Part shown: positions 23,996-36,809 of the stretch, one piece after another
Numbering within the stretch: position 1 is the first letter of the stretch
Layout: each line of letters starts with the position of its first letter
NCBI GenBank assembly: GCA_000827325.1
Contig: KN832880.1
Location: forward strand, 662,803 to 726,802
Length of the DNA: 64,000 nucleotides
Direction: 5' to 3'
Source: Oidiodendron maius Zn
Lineage: Eukaryota > Ascomycota > Leotiomycetes > Myxotrichaceae
Program-made: the position numbers and the translations under genes
The notes under the pieces: model-generated
Databases searched by the model: none
What the model was told of the DNA's origin: nothing
Seen by the model: only the letters and a program-made list of their open reading frames with translations

Positions 23996-25695
23996 TAAGA
24001 GCAATCGATTCGCTGATATCCGTATGTTCAAGTATGCAGGAAGACTGTGTTTTGTTGTATTGTCTCTATAGCATTCCTCTCAAAATAACGCTTAGCAGAT
24101 AGCTACTAGGTATATATATCCGTCTATATGGCAACGTAATGTTTGCTGTGCGAGTCTCACAGAATAGGTGTATTGAGCAGAATAGGTTGAATCGTGTGTG
24201 TTGTGCGTATGTGTGTGGAAACTCTGCCGAAAGTGCTAAAGTGGGAGGTTTTTAACCTCTTTGGAACAGTAACTCATATATCCACAGTATGCAATAGTGA
24301 GAGTCTTGGCAAAGGAATGCCTGCTATGTAAAATGCGTAGCAATATATTTCTTGATCTGAGAAAGGCATAGTAATATTTCTTGACATGCGAAGGGCGTGG
24401 CACAGAGTCTTCGTTGTCAGCTCGCTCATGTTACTTTTTCCGTCGAGAACAGGGGGCTATAGGATCACTCCACCTATGAGCAGATGCCCAAACGCTGAAG
24501 CGCCCAGCAGTCAGATGTGGTAAGATGCTGTAATTTATTCACAAGACTAGTAAGTAAATTAAGGAGAGAGCGAGAAGTGAAAGAATGCAAGAGGTAAATA
24601 CATGACCCTCCCTTGTCTCGTGTACAGCCCCTCACCCTTAACCCATTAGCATACAATTAACCAACGCTCGCCTGGCTTGCCTGAGGTTGTAGCAAGTCAA
24701 CTGTTACAACTATATCATGGAACTCGTCCAGTTAAATGGATAGTATTTTCATATAATGAACTAATATCAACCTATAATCTAAAGTTAGATTTATCAATTA
24801 TAACGAAGTTATTATGGAGTAAAAAGGTCTTTTTTTTTGGGAAGAGAAAGGGGGGGGTTCGTATGGTTGGCCTTATGCTACACTCCGCACTTGATCTGAC
24901 ATGGTTAGGAATACCCAAATCCTAGCAGGTGTGGTGTAGTAGAAACTTTGTGCTATAGTAAAGGTGAAGCCGATTTTGCAAACGACTGTAACATTGGCAT
25001 TCTTCAAATCTTTGCATAGCCAAAGGATATCCTAGATCCTGAGGGATATGTAATGCATGCTTGAGGCCCTGATCAATATATTCTATTCCAGTACAATAAT
25101 TAGCTCCCCTATTTAGCCCTACTATATGTTATAAGATCTATAAATAGTACCGATCGAACAAGTTTATTAGAACTTTGGCAAGGACCGCTTGTCTTTTAGC
25201 TTCTTAATATATAGAATTGAAGTAATAGATGGATATCATTTCTGTATTATTCTTATGATGGGTAATATTATAAGAACTATATTTATGAAGACTAATATAT
25301 CAACTGCTAATTATCATGCTTTGTATCGTTTTGTGATAGCCTCTCCCATGAAATGCACTTGAGTTTAGCTTGGGAACTTTTGACATTCGGCTTTCGGAGC
25401 AAATGCCGGCAAACATATACATGTGGGACTAATTCTTGGTGCACTGGATCAAATTTGGATTAGGCGGCGGCACGCTAGATTAACTTTAATTTACAGGGAG
25501 TTCGGAGTCGCTCTCGGGGATGTCCTAGCGCAGCTTTACTCCACATTGTTCAACATAGATGCGCGCCATTAACGAATGGCGGTGTACGAATGTCAGCTGA
25601 AACTAGACCGGCGCCCACATAAACAACCTTCTACCTTCAATATTTAAAAAACGAATATAGACTTCCCTCTAAGTGATTGGTTTAGGTCCTTAGAT
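23996..25695. other. AT-rich intergenic stretch
   Basis: No supported gene. It includes GT-rich simple sequence near 24195-24220 and a strongly AT-rich part from about 24700 to 25370 with many stops in all frames. That is what a mutated old repeat can look like, but I see no protein remnant to name a family. The last 200 bases are the promoter of the carboxylesterase gene. Confidence 0.4.
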
Positions 25696-27554
25696 ATGCC
25701 TACAAGCAAATATTTTGCTGCTATCGCGGCAGTCGGATGCTTCCTAGGCGTCGCGGTCGCTGGTGGACCATCTGTAGAGCCATCTAAGAGTACGTGTCAA
25801 GAAGGGTCGCCAGTCGCAAAAACAAAAAACGGCACAGTCTGTGGGACACGCTTGCCGACCTTCTCGCAGGATGCCTTCCTTGGCGTCCCTTTTGCAGAAC
25901 CCCCAATTGGAGATCTTCGGCTGCGACACCCAAAATCATTTAACGCTGCTTACACAGCGTACGATGCAACTTCTCAGCCTCCCAGTTGCCCAGGATATGC
26001 CGGATTTGATGTTGGAATCGGCCCACTGAACGAGGACTGCCTTTATTTAAACGTTATTGTGCCGGACTGCAATGATGCGCCGGGCAAAAAACTTCCGGTT
26101 CTAGTGTGGTACGTTGTTAACTTGGTGTGCCAGCTTCTTACAGCTGACACGCAGACATAGGATATATGGAGGAGGATTCGACGCCGGCGGAATTGCTGAT
26201 CCTCGATTTAATATGTCCTATATTGTCCAAGAATCGGCTGCTATGGGACAACCAATTCTGGGCGTTAGCATCAATTATCGAGTTGGTGGATGGGGGTTTC
26301 TTGCATCAAAGGAGGTGCTGGAAGATGGTTCAGCAAATATCGGTCTGTTCGATCAGAGACTGGCACTTAGATGGCTCAGTGAGAATATTGAGGCATTTGG
26401 GGGTGACCCAGACCAGATTACCATATGGGGGGAAAGTGCTGGCGCATTCAGCGTTGGATATCATCTAATTGGTTTTGACGGTCAGCATGACAACCTATTC
26501 CGCGCAGCGATAATGGAAAGCGGCACCATGCTTGGGCCCGCAATTCAGGACGCCAAAACTCTGGCTCTAGATGGTGGATATCAGGCGATGTACGACAACG
26601 TAACAAAAGTTGTCGGATGCGATACGGCCAAAGATACACTGGAGTGCCTGCGGACCGTGCCATACGCATCTCTTTTTGCAGCATTTGAGCCTCAGGTCTA
26701 TACGCCGATCTTGGATGGAACTTTTCTGACGCGTAGCCCTAGTGAGAGCTTGGCCATGGGTAAAGTTGCTGAGGTGGCTGTTCTCCTAGGCGCGAACACT
26801 GACGAAGGTACTGCATCATTCTGGGGTCCAAGAGGAACTCTTCAGGCGAACGACGACGTGGCTGCATTCATTCAATCTCTCAATGGTGGAGGGTTGACAC
26901 AGAGTGAAGTTGACCAGTTGCTCCTCCTCTATCCTGATATTCCATCCCTTGGCTGCCCGTATGGGACTGGGAATGACAGATTTGCAGACCAAGGCTGGAT
27001 GTACAAGCGCGGAGCATCGATCGCAGGGGATATTTTCATTCACGCTGGAAGGCGAGGCACAGCCAAATACTTTGCCCAGTCGCAAGGACAAAAGAATAAT
27101 CCCGTCTATAGCTATCGGTTTGATCAGTCTCCGTGGAATGGGACAGAGGAGCTGATTGCAACTGTTCCGCCTGTATACAGTACTCATTTTACCGAGGTAA
27201 GAGATATTATATCCCGTGGAATATCCTATTTCTTTGATTTAACAATAGTGCCAGTTAATATTTGTCTTCCATAACCCGTCTCAAGATCTGTCCAACTATA
27301 TCGGTCCATATTCATCATATCACCAGCTTTCAAAACTTATGTGCCGGTCGTGGATATCTTTCGTTGGTAATCTCGATCCTAATCACCACCATATTTCTGG
27401 AGTGCCTTTCTGGCCGGTTTATAATTTGGAGAGTCCTATTAATATCGTGTACCGTACGACAGACAACAATGGCGGAACATTTCTCGAAAAGGACATTTAT
27501 CGAGGGGTTCAGTTGGACTGGTGGAACGAACATTGGCTTACTTTAAGATCATAA
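25696..27554 (+). CDS. Secreted type-B carboxylesterase/lipase
   Basis: Three exons (25696-26108, 26161-27196, about 27255-27554), roughly 582 residues. The signal peptide is residues 1 to about 22 (KYFAAIAAVGCFLGVAVAG). The alpha/beta-hydrolase of the COesterase family is complete: FLGVPFAEPPIGDLRL, NEDCLYLNV, the oxyanion region IYGGGFDAGG, the nucleophile elbow GESAGAFS, the acid GANTDEGTASF and the catalytic His in STHFTE just before the second intron. Two acceptors, 27248 and 27254, keep the frame and differ by two residues. It hydrolyses carboxylic esters outside the cell. The substrate is unknown; given the neighbours, an ester on plant polysaccharide or phenolic is plausible. Confidence 0.9.
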
Positions 27555-28065
27555 ATTGCTGTTGTAATTTGGAAACATCTATTGAAACCTACTTTAGTAT
27601 TGTTTTACTTGTGTTACGTGAATTAAATATCTTTAATCCACCTGTGCAATGAAAGTGACATGCTCTGCTAATATCCTAGTAGACTATCCATCAAGCATGA
27701 GCTCGCCTGTCAATTACACAGTACAACCGTCACTTACGCCTTCTTGAAAAGAGCTCGATATGGTCTAATAGCGTACCTTCTTATTTTGACGTTCCCGGGC
27801 CAAGCACCGGTGGTTTCACCCGCAGCGCGATTCGCAAGCCACATCCGGTGCCGTATTTCCCCCCTTCCGCCAGCGCCACAAAGTATGTAGTCCAAGGATT
27901 CTGACCGCTGCGTAACGGAGTAGTTGTCGGATCTCATCCCACTTATTGTGGTGCTAAACAAGCATCGAGCTATTGCTATTTCCACAGTAAATTCTTTTAT
28001 AATCTGGGATGCAAAGACTCCTGACAGAGCCTGAAACAAAGGAAGAGAAGGACAAAGTATGAAAA
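27555..28065. other. Intergenic between esterase and GH27
   Basis: 3' flank of the carboxylesterase gene and the GH27 promoter. No coding frame is supported on either strand. Confidence 0.5.
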
Positions 28066-29461
28066 ATGATGTTTGTCACTTTAGTTCTCATGAAGATCCT
28101 GCTCTTCGCTGAGTTGGTGGCCATCTGTTCGGCTGTTGGCTTTGGAAAGAGGCAGAATAGTATGATTGGTCAGGCTCCACAAATGGGCTGGAATACGTTT
28201 GTAGTCAATCAGACAATGATAAAGTCACTAGCTAACGACTAAATGCAGCTGGAATACCTTCCACGCTAACTACAACGCCACCGTCGTTGAGCAGACTGTC
28301 AGCTTGCTTAACTCATTAGGGTTGAAAGAGGCCGGATATGAGTATGTCGTTTTAGATGAAGGGTGGCAGGCATCTAGCAGGACTGCAGATGGATACCTTC
28401 AAATAAATTCCACCTCTTTTCCGGGTGGTATTAAATCAATTGTTGACTATGTCCATGACCACGGGCTCAAGATTGGCTTGTACGGCGATAGCGGCATGCT
28501 GACCTGCGGTTTCAACCCCGGAAGCTACGGTTATGAGATACGAGATGCCATCACACTCGCTGAGTGGGAGATCGACTATTGGAAATATGACAATTGTGGT
28601 GGGTTTGCTGCCATGACTGAGGCGCCGGAGGTCAGATTTGGAAGTGAGTTCTGCACCTAGCGGTTGGTATCAAATTAACCTTTATATTACTAGCCATGAA
28701 GGACGCTCTCGCTTTGTCCGGTAGAGATATACTATATTCGGTTTGTGAATGGGGATATCAGTTCCCATGGCACTGGGGCGGAGGCAAGCTAAAGTTCTCC
28801 TCTCATACATCTGAATTATACTGATTCTCAACTAGATATTGGCCATTCTTACCGCATGTCTGGAGACATTACTGCCAGCTTTGTCAATGAAACTGGGTGT
28901 GCATGCAAGACTGCCTATTGTTTGAATACAGGCTACGCAGGCTGCTCCGTTGTAAGCATTATCCAGAAGATGAGAGAAATCAGCCAGTACCAGACCCCTG
29001 GCCACTGGGCGGATATGGATATGCTGGAGATTGGTAATGGAAATATGACTTTGGCGATGCAGCAGACACACTTTGCCTTCTGGTCCGCCTTGAAGTCCCC
29101 ACTCATTATCGGAGCCGATTTATCAAAACTTGATAATGATAGTATCTCAGTTTTGACAAACAGAGATATCATTGCTTTAAATCAGGACCCGCTTGGAGTT
29201 GCTGTTAATTACATCGAAAGCGCAAGTGAGGAGGGCTCAATACAAATCTGGACAGGGCCGGTGAGAGGGGGGAATGTCGTGCTCGTGTTTAATGAGAAGA
29301 GCTATCCGCAGACGGTCACTGTTTCTTTCGATCAACTGAATTTGAATATCTCCGGGAACATTAATGCAAAGGAGCTGTGGTCTGGTAAGCAGTGGAAACA
29401 TGTGGAACAGGTTGGTACTATACTGGAGCCATACCAAACCATGGTTTTCCAGCTATCTTAA
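28066..29461 (+). CDS. GH27 alpha-galactosidase
   Basis: Four exons (28066-28196, 28249-28643, 28694-28783, 28836-29461), 413 residues. The family start MGWNTWNTFHANYN is rebuilt exactly across intron 1. The nucleophile Asp is in YWKYDNCGG (about residue 154) and the acid/base Asp in RMSGDIT (about residue 214). QTPGHWADMDMLEIGNG and SALKSPLIIGADL are further GH27 signatures, and a beta-sandwich tail ends the protein. It removes terminal alpha-D-galactose from galactosides or galactan side chains. A hydrophobic N-terminus (LVLMKILLFAELVAICSAV) suggests secretion. Intron 3 starts with GC instead of GT (donor GAG then GCAAGC), needed to keep WGGDIGHSYR in frame. The upstream neighbour is an esterase on the same strand. 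Confidence 0.93.
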
Positions 29462-29783
29462 AGCATATAGCAGTACCTCAAAAATTAAATGGCTTTAAAC
29501 CCCTTCAATGTATAACGCCTAGCTAGGTAATCTCATAACGGTGAATGGGAATAGAGATTACGAGATATGATGATAAAGAAATGAAGACAATGCTCGTCAA
29601 CCATTCTGTTTGCATTTTTACAATTTCATGCGTACAGGCTCATTTCCCGCTACCTGTGAGAGAGAATACGACGACTTTAAACAATGAACTTGTCTTCAGG
29701 TGTTATTCGAATGAAGTTCTTTAAGCTATTCTTGAAGGCATATATCATACGACTAATCTAAAATATGTTCCCTTCTTGCTACC

Positions 29784-30630
29784 TTAGCAATACGGCAGTG
29801 CTGTATTTGAGCAGCTACCTGGGATAAAAGCTTGCTTGACTCCTGGCAAGTCGCTTTCGTATATCTGAGCTGAAGGGTCAAGAATCCTGTCAATGATATG
29901 GACAACGCCCTAAGATATGGGTATCAGTGCTCTGTAGATTATTTCGGGATATTCATCTTGGATCAGCGACTGGATACATACTTTTGTCACTGGTAGGTCG
30001 CTTTCGACAACCGTTGCCACCTGATTCAATGTCAATTTGCCATCCACTACCTGAGAACCCACGAAGAGAAATGTTGCAGTCTACAAGATCGTTTGGGTTA
30101 GCACTTGCAAGAAAATAAGTAAATAACTTAAGTCGCATTTCAAATTACCTGGAATCGTTGGTACGTCTCGTTGAAGTTAGACGTTTTGAGGATTGAATTC
30201 GGGACATAGTGATGGGTGATTGTGTTACCAGTCCACCATTTTCCTTTTCTGCGCTTATGACTCAACATAGAATCGTGCAGCTTTCCGGAACAGGAACTTA
30301 CGGTGTATTCTGAAATGTATCAAAATAGCGCCCCGTATTTTCAAATGCGTCGTTGTTGGGAGCAAAAAAGGTAAAAGTCCAAGTCGGGTTTGTGTCGAAC
30401 GCCTGTTCAAACCCACCTGACTGTTGCAGCGCCGCGGCGAGACTGCTGAGATCCGGCCGTGATTGAATCAGGCCTAGGAGTGTCGTCACATTTTCTGGTA
30501 TTGGAGGGGCATAATACGATGCAATGGACCGATAGTTGAGGGGGTCGGATGTCGCGTGAACCAGAGTGCAAAAATATATACCAATGAAGAGCCTAAGGCA
30601 CGTTCTAAAAGGCGGGGGAGAATACTGCAT
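29784..30630 (-). CDS. Secreted fasciclin (FAS1) domain protein
   Basis: Four exons on the minus strand (30630-30302, 30248-30149, 30080-29982, 29909-29784), 217 residues. The signal peptide is residues 1-26 (FRTCLRLFIGIYFCTLVHA). A single FAS1 domain follows: NVTTLLGLIQSRPDLSSLAA, the H1-type box TFTFFAPNNDAFEN, a YH-like motif in THHYVPNSIL and the H2-type box GVVHIIDRILDP. FAS1 domains mediate adhesion at the cell surface or wall. There is no GPI-type tail, so it is probably secreted or wall-bound by other means. It lies tail-to-tail with GH27 (322 bp) and head-to-head with GH127. Confidence 0.85.
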
Positions 30631-31384
30631 TTTACCTGACAGATATCACAGCAGATGAAAATTTGATAACTCACAGGTTAAAGGTGGGTTGAAAGTGTAG
30701 TGGGCGTGAGATATATCTGCGCTGGTGAATGAAAAATGTCAATGAGAGCTAGTCATACTACTGCGCATCTCGCTCTACCGGAGACATATCCGTCAACTCT
30801 TCCGGAGTGCTTGATTAATCGATCTTTTCTACACCCAGGAATTCCCGCGTATCATACTTTGTCATTTTGCATTTCCTTTTTATTCCTCTGTGTAGGTAGG
30901 ATTTCTAGAAGACCACATGCGTTCCGTCGCTGCATCTCGAAGACTCCCTCATATGGTTTTCTGATTTTCTTCCTCTTATCTCATCCTCTCCCCGCGCCGT
31001 CCTATATGACGACTTTGACTTCTCTATTTACACTGATATGATGTCCTCTACATATTCCGCCCACCTGGCCACGTTCAAAACGTTGCAAATCCGTTGCTGA
31101 ATGGGCCGTACATTCATCCGTCAGAGTCCCCGGTATTTTAACCGTTCTCCGTGTGGAACACATAGCTTTGACTATAGCTTTGGCCTAGCTATTTCTGTCA
31201 AGTACTGGGAAATTCCTCGTATGTTAAGATTTAGGCATACCGTACTGTACGTGCGGCAAACACCAGCGTTATTCGGAGAAATTTACTGCTGCAGCATCAC
31301 TCTGTGAGAGATCCGAACAAACAGAAGACGTGCCGCATGCTAGACGAAACGGACCCCAATACCATCGCCGTTAAATAATCTACC
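30631..31384. other. Divergent promoter region FAS1/GH127
   Basis: About 750 bp between two head-to-head genes. It has pyrimidine-rich runs on the plus strand (30860-31010) and no coding frame I trust. Shared regulation is possible; no binding site is claimed. Confidence 0.5.
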
Positions 31385-33760
31385 ATGAATCTTCTACTTC
31401 TTTTGCTCTACAATTTCATTGAGGTGACTCTTTTCCACACTTGTGCTATGGCCCTTCAGACAAACAACTCTCTCGGTAACTGCGTTTCTGTCTTGCTACC
31501 CGCTCTAGCAGAAGTAGTCTTAACCCGTTCCTAGTTTTAGTCCCGTTTAGGTATAAAGCCTTTCCTCTCGGATCTATCACAGCATCGGGGTGGCTAAATG
31601 ACCAGCTGCGGCTCGAAGCAAATGGTCTAGCCGGCAATTTGTTTGATTTCTACCGATATGTTGCTGAGTCGACTTGGCTTGGGGGAACCTATGAATATAG
31701 CGAACTGCATGAGTCTGCACCATACTGGTTCAACTACATTGTGCCCCTAGCATACATAGTAGATGATTCGAGATTGAAATCACAAGCTCAACAATTCCTG
31801 GATTATACCCTAAGTCACCAAGCGGAAGATGGCTGGCTTGGTCCCGAGACAACGAGGCAGACAAGGGGCGTTTGGGCAAGGAGTTTGTTCCTTTTCGGCC
31901 TTACCGTAAGCTACATATGAATGCCACAGGGAACCATTCAGTTAGCCGCTAATTAACTAACTTCAAAAAAGCAATATGCAGAAGCAGAGCCATCTCAAAC
32001 AGAGCGCATTGTGAAAGCGATGCATAGATTTACTATCCTCTTGAATTCTATGCTGAGAAACAATTTCACGGGACTCATTGAGCAGCATAGTGAAGGTGAT
32101 GACTTTGATCCATGGGGTTTTGGTACGTCGCGAACGCATGAATTGCCAGTGTCTCTGCAATGGCTTTACGACAATTATCCTTCTAACAACTCTGACCTAA
32201 TCTGGGAGACTATGGAATTGATGTTCGCCGGTGGCAGGCAAGCTGGTCGGGACTGGACACGTTTCTTCGTAGAAGGCGTGTTTCCCACTCTAGGGACCCC
32301 AAATATTGTAACCAGTGGTTTTACACATGGGGTAAATTTGGCGGAAGGTATGGTATACAACGAAAGTTTTAGCCCTTAAATAATTAACATATGGGAAGGC
32401 CTACGTTATCCGACGGTATTATATCGAATGACCAAGAATGAGTCGTTGATACCTCAGACATTCAATGCGGTAAACTGGACGTATTTATATCATGGTTCCA
32501 GAGCCGGAAGCATCATTGCCGATGAGCATCTGGGCAATTTAAGCCCTCAACGTGGGTAAGCATATTACATAGGTCACCTTATCACACTACAGGAATCATG
32601 GAGTAATGGATATATGCTAAATTACCTGCGCAGCTCTGAAACATGCATGGCTGTGGAGATGATGTTTTCAATGGCTTACCTATACCGCTTCTATGGCGTT
32701 AACACTTTCGCAGATAATGCCGAGCGTGCTGCGTTCAACGCTCTTCCCGCAGCTCTCTCTCCAGACTGTGAGTCAACTTACGAATAGTATTCAAGTCCAA
32801 TAATTGATGAATTTAGGGTGGGCGCATCAATATGTACAGCAGACGAACCAACCATGGTCGCGGAACCTAACAGCGCAGCCGTATTTCAATGTTGTCCCGT
32901 ATGGAAATACATTTGGCCTGGAACCCAATTTTCCGTGCTGTACTGTCAACCATGGCCAAGGATATCCTAAATTTGTAGCGTCGTCCTACGTACTCGAGGG
33001 GGAATCCAGCATCATTCACTCTCTTCTCTCACCCACAACGTTACGGACAATAATCCGCGGCTCTGAGTTGTCAATATCGTGTGAAACGAACTATCCATTT
33101 TCGGGACGCTTAAGATACAGCATTAGCTGTGGGTTGGAGTTTGAATTCTGTATTAGAATCCCGAGTTGGGCCACTGCAGATTCCACTTTCCGAGTCGATG
33201 CCAATAATTGGTCCTCTCTGTTACCAAATTCCGACGGGCTACAATGTTTTCAGATATCTTCTCGGAAGACAACCATTGAAGTTAACCTCACCATGGCGAT
33301 TAATATTGGCGAGCCTCGCAATGGCGCCGTGGCCATCTATTACGGCCCTTTGCTATACGCACTAGATATTGAGTACGCAAACGCCACTTACCATGGCCCC
33401 TTAAATTTTACGGATCAAACTTCCCTGCCTGCCGATCAAATAACTCCTGAAACACATGATTGGGTTCTGGATGCGACATCTGAATGGCGCTATGCGATTG
33501 ATCCGACGTCCCTTACATTACAAGAAAGGTTTCCAGCCGATCAGGATCTTAAGAGCCCTATTTGGGATCGACAGGGTCCTCCGGTTGTGATCTGGGCGGA
33601 TGCCTGGGTGGTCAGCTGGGAAGAAACGTTAGGCACTGCTGGGCTGCCACCTGTCAATCCCGTGGTGAGCGGCGAGTCGACAAGAATTAGATTAATCCCG
33701 TACGGAGCAGCCAAGTTACACATTGCCGAGTTCCCTGTTGCCAATATGCTAGGAGTATGA
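31385..33760 (+). CDS. GH127-type beta-L-arabinofuranosidase-like hydrolase
   Basis: Six exons (31385-31475, 31535-31905, 31972-32347, 32399-32555, 32634-32767, 32817-33760), 690 residues. A hydrophobic N-terminus (NLLLLLLYNFIEVTLFHTCA) suggests secretion. The (alpha/alpha)6-barrel of the GH127 (DUF1680) type is read in order: ITASGWLNDQLRLEANGL, HESAPYWFNYIVPLAY, EDGWLGPET, THGVNLAEGLRYP, the Glu in ETCMAVEMMF and the Cys-rich signature NFPCCTVNHGQGYPKF, where family members place the catalytic Cys. A beta-sandwich tail follows. The best-known activity is release of beta-L-arabinofuranose; other activities occur in the clan. The frames are intact and all splice phases fit. Confidence 0.88.
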
Positions 33761-34153
33761 GTGGGTTTGTAAGTCAGAGCGGGTTTTGTGCACGAAATAT
33801 ATTAAATTAAGCATCCACTGCATAGCAAAGCATGTAGTACAATAGTACAGGACTTCAAATTTCGCGTGGCAGCCTAAGTGAAAGTAGATTATATAGTTAA
33901 CGCCTTCCGTTAACTCTCTCTTAGTATGTTCTCCTTTAGAGTCATATGTACGTAGGGCTTAGATTCACTCAGATCAATCTTTACTGTCACTAAGGCAGAT
34001 ACGCATAGGCGTCTGCGTAGAGACTTGGATAAAAAGCTTGATATTCGCTTTAGCTGCTCTCTCAAGTATTTGTTCTACCACTACTACAGCAGAAGGAATT
34101 CAACCAAAAGAGACATAGACAACGCATACTAATTTGGCGATTCAAGGCCAGCT
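33761..34153. other. Intergenic between convergent genes
   Basis: 3' flanks of GH127 and of the MFS gene. AT-rich, with no coding frame. Confidence 0.5.
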
Positions 34154-36302
34154 TCAGATGACATACTATAAGTTTTCAGTATTAGCTATTTATATTTTTC
34201 CAAAAAGATAAAATGCAATCGAAGGAGTGACATACTCGGAAGTCTGGGTTCTCAATGTCAGTTAGATCTTCAAATGCATAAGAGTGTGTAATCTTCGCAT
34301 CTGATTCGAGCAAGTTTCCTGTTGTCTCAGCGGCTATGGCTGTAGCTGCGGCAAGTCTCTTTGCTTTATTGCGGCGAACAAGAATTATGCGGAGGACCAT
34401 CAAAAATATGTTGAACAAGACGTAAAGACACAGATGAGTCGTAAGAGCTTTGTGATAGCGGGGGGCATCTTTGGGCTGAAATATCTACAGTCTCTTAGTC
34501 GAATACTTGCAAGTGCTAAATTAAACCAACCTGTGGTGCAGCAGCGTTACCACCAGCCCAGAAAATAAACGTTAAGGCTAGTGTTGTTGACTTTTTAGTC
34601 TGACCAGCAACATTTCGTGAGATCAGCGAGAAAATCAGGTTCCCCTCTGCGAGAATGAATTGCGTGCAATAGAAAGCAATAAGAAGCCCAACTCTGGTAG
34701 ACGGCGTAGGCTTAATGGCGTAAATAACGGCACTACCGGCAATTGCGGGACTGTAAAAATCATTGTTAGAGCCATAATTATAAAGTTAAGAAACTAATAG
34801 CCACGACAGAACTTATTTAGTGACAGTCGGAGTTAAAGGCTTACAGAGTCCAAAAGTGCATAACAAGACAAGTCTGGCGCGAGAACTGAGATAGTTGGGC
34901 GCCCCCAACCATGACCAGAATCGTCAGGGCACCCTGAGCTATATTGAGTAGATCTGTTTGAAGAGTACTGAACCCAAAGCTCGCGATTATTAAATTGGAG
35001 AAAACACCAAGGCCTGGAGAAAATGTCAGCTAATCATTTCCACAGCGAGGTTCTTTCCAACGCACCGCCTATAATCAGAGTACTGCTAACTTGTAGCAAG
35101 ACATATAGCCAGATAACTGGGTCTCTCACAGCTTCGAGGGCTTGATAGCGCTTGTATGTTCTGTTTTGAATCCCGGTTTCGTTAGCTCGCACACGCTCGA
35201 CCATCATTCTTTTTTCATCTTCCGAGAAACATTTGGCCTTCATTGGTGAATCGGGTAGCCACCATCCGATAAAAACAGCCCAGACACATGTTGTAAGTCC
35301 AAGGACAAGGAATAGCAGCTGCCATGACTTAATTGAGTGTCCCACGAAGCTTTGGTAACCATCAGTTCTAACTCTGCAATCACAGTTCGATTTAACTTAC
35401 TGAGAGCAGCCATATGCTATCAGTCCACCAACCTGCATTGTAATTAGATCGTATCACTCAAATACTGAGGGCTACACACCATTAACTGCACGCCGGTCAT
35501 GCAGTACCACATGCTTGTCAACACAGTCTGTTCGTCTTTCGTATACCACATAACGGTCATGGTAATGAAAGCTGGCTGAACACTAGCCTCAAATATACTG
35601 TTCCTTTCTTCAGCATTTTTATCTTGAAGGCGACGAAGGTCTTACCCGAGGAGAAACCTCACTGTCATTAACCCGCCGAAGTTATGCGTGGCAGCGCTGC
35701 AGGCAATGACTGCCCCCCAACAGAAGACACTGTATAGTAATTACTTGCGTCAGATTACTGAATTTACCAGGAAGTATTATTTGCGGCGTGGCTACTCACT
35801 TGGCTGCAAGATATTTTGCCACGGGCAGCTTTTGCAGAAGGAGGTTGGTGGGATATTCACCTGCCAGCACACCTAGATACAGTATCGTTCCGAGCTATAC
35901 GGGTGTCAGTGGGTGTTTCAAGTCAGTGCTATGGTCTTACCCAAGAGTAGTCATTGCCAACGAGTTTAGCGTCCTTCTGGATGCCCATAATTGAAGAAAA
36001 TCCGAGCGTGCCTTTGTCCAATGACTGACAAAAGTACGTCTACATATCCGTTAGCAGCTGTCCAGCTTCTCAGTATGGTGTCTGGCACGTACTCCTAACA
36101 TGCAAAGCAGAATCCTCTTATTGATCGTCCAAAAGAGCTTTTTGTTGGTCGCTGCATCCAATGGCGTGGCCACAGTACCAGCATACTCTGCAGTCTCCTT
36201 GTCGATGGCTCCATGCGTCATCTGCTCGGGTGCTGTAGTTGGATAGTCTGTTATCTCATCATGTATAGGGTGGTCCTTTTCTGTCGTGTTTACGTCCGTC
36301 AT
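34154..36302 (-). CDS. MFS transporter, allantoate permease-like
   Basis: Eleven exons on the minus strand (36302-36093, 36039-35941, 35894-35800, 35729-35646, 35597-35480, 35432-35401, 35349-35066, 35013-34845, 34750-34531, 34484-34236, 34165-34154) sum to 1572 nt, 523 residues. The hydrophilic N-terminus is followed by the anion:cation symporter/Dal5 branch pattern: TYFCQSLDKGTLGFSSIMGI, LAGEYPTNLLLQKLPVAKYL, GLMTVRFLLGIFEASVQPAF, GWWLPDSPMKAKCFSEDEK and SRNVAGQTKKSTTLALTFI. It imports small organic acids, ureides, vitamins or glycosides through the plasma membrane. Its place between GH127 and a reductase suggests uptake of breakdown products. Exon 6 is 32 nt and the last exon only 12 nt (Tyr-Val-Ile-stop). 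The start is the ATG before TDVNTTEKD; an upstream in-frame ATG at 36455 is less likely. Confidence 0.92.
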
Positions 36303-36809
36303 TTTGCACGATTTGGTCCTATGCGAACTAATGACTGGGTACGATATTATTATTATTGACAATCGGTAAATATATGGCTGACGAGAGTTCGTAACAAGAT
36401 CGCCTGCATACCATCTGATAATAAACTCATGAGTCTCTATAAATGAAGGTGACAAGGTGACCTCTAGTGGAGTTCATCCTGGGGACACGGGACGGGTTAC
36501 GCGAAGGCTGGAGAGATTTCTGTTAGAGCCGGAGCCGGGTAGGTATCGGACAGACATCCGAATCAATTGTTTTCGCAAGAAAACGCCAGCGGGGTTCCCC
36601 GCTTTGTCCCAATTTCGGGGATCGGACGATGTGCCGCAGGTCCCCGACACAAAGAGTCCCAAAATCGATGACCTAAGAGCGCGAGAGAGGATTAGACGTG
36701 ACATTCAAGTTTACCAGTAACGCATCATGTGTTACCTTCTACAACTGACTATCTGATGATAGGAACAACTTGAGATCGCAACATTTATCTAGTCTCTCCT
36801 AAGATCAAG
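36303..36809. other. Divergent promoter region MFS/aldo-keto reductase
   Basis: About 500 bp shared by two head-to-head genes. An open frame at 36457-36720 reads only as low-quality basic peptide and is not called. Confidence 0.5.

Noticed and set aside
24700-25370. AT-rich block as a mutated transposon
   Set aside because: Composition fits, but no protein remnant or terminal repeat could be read, so no family can be named.
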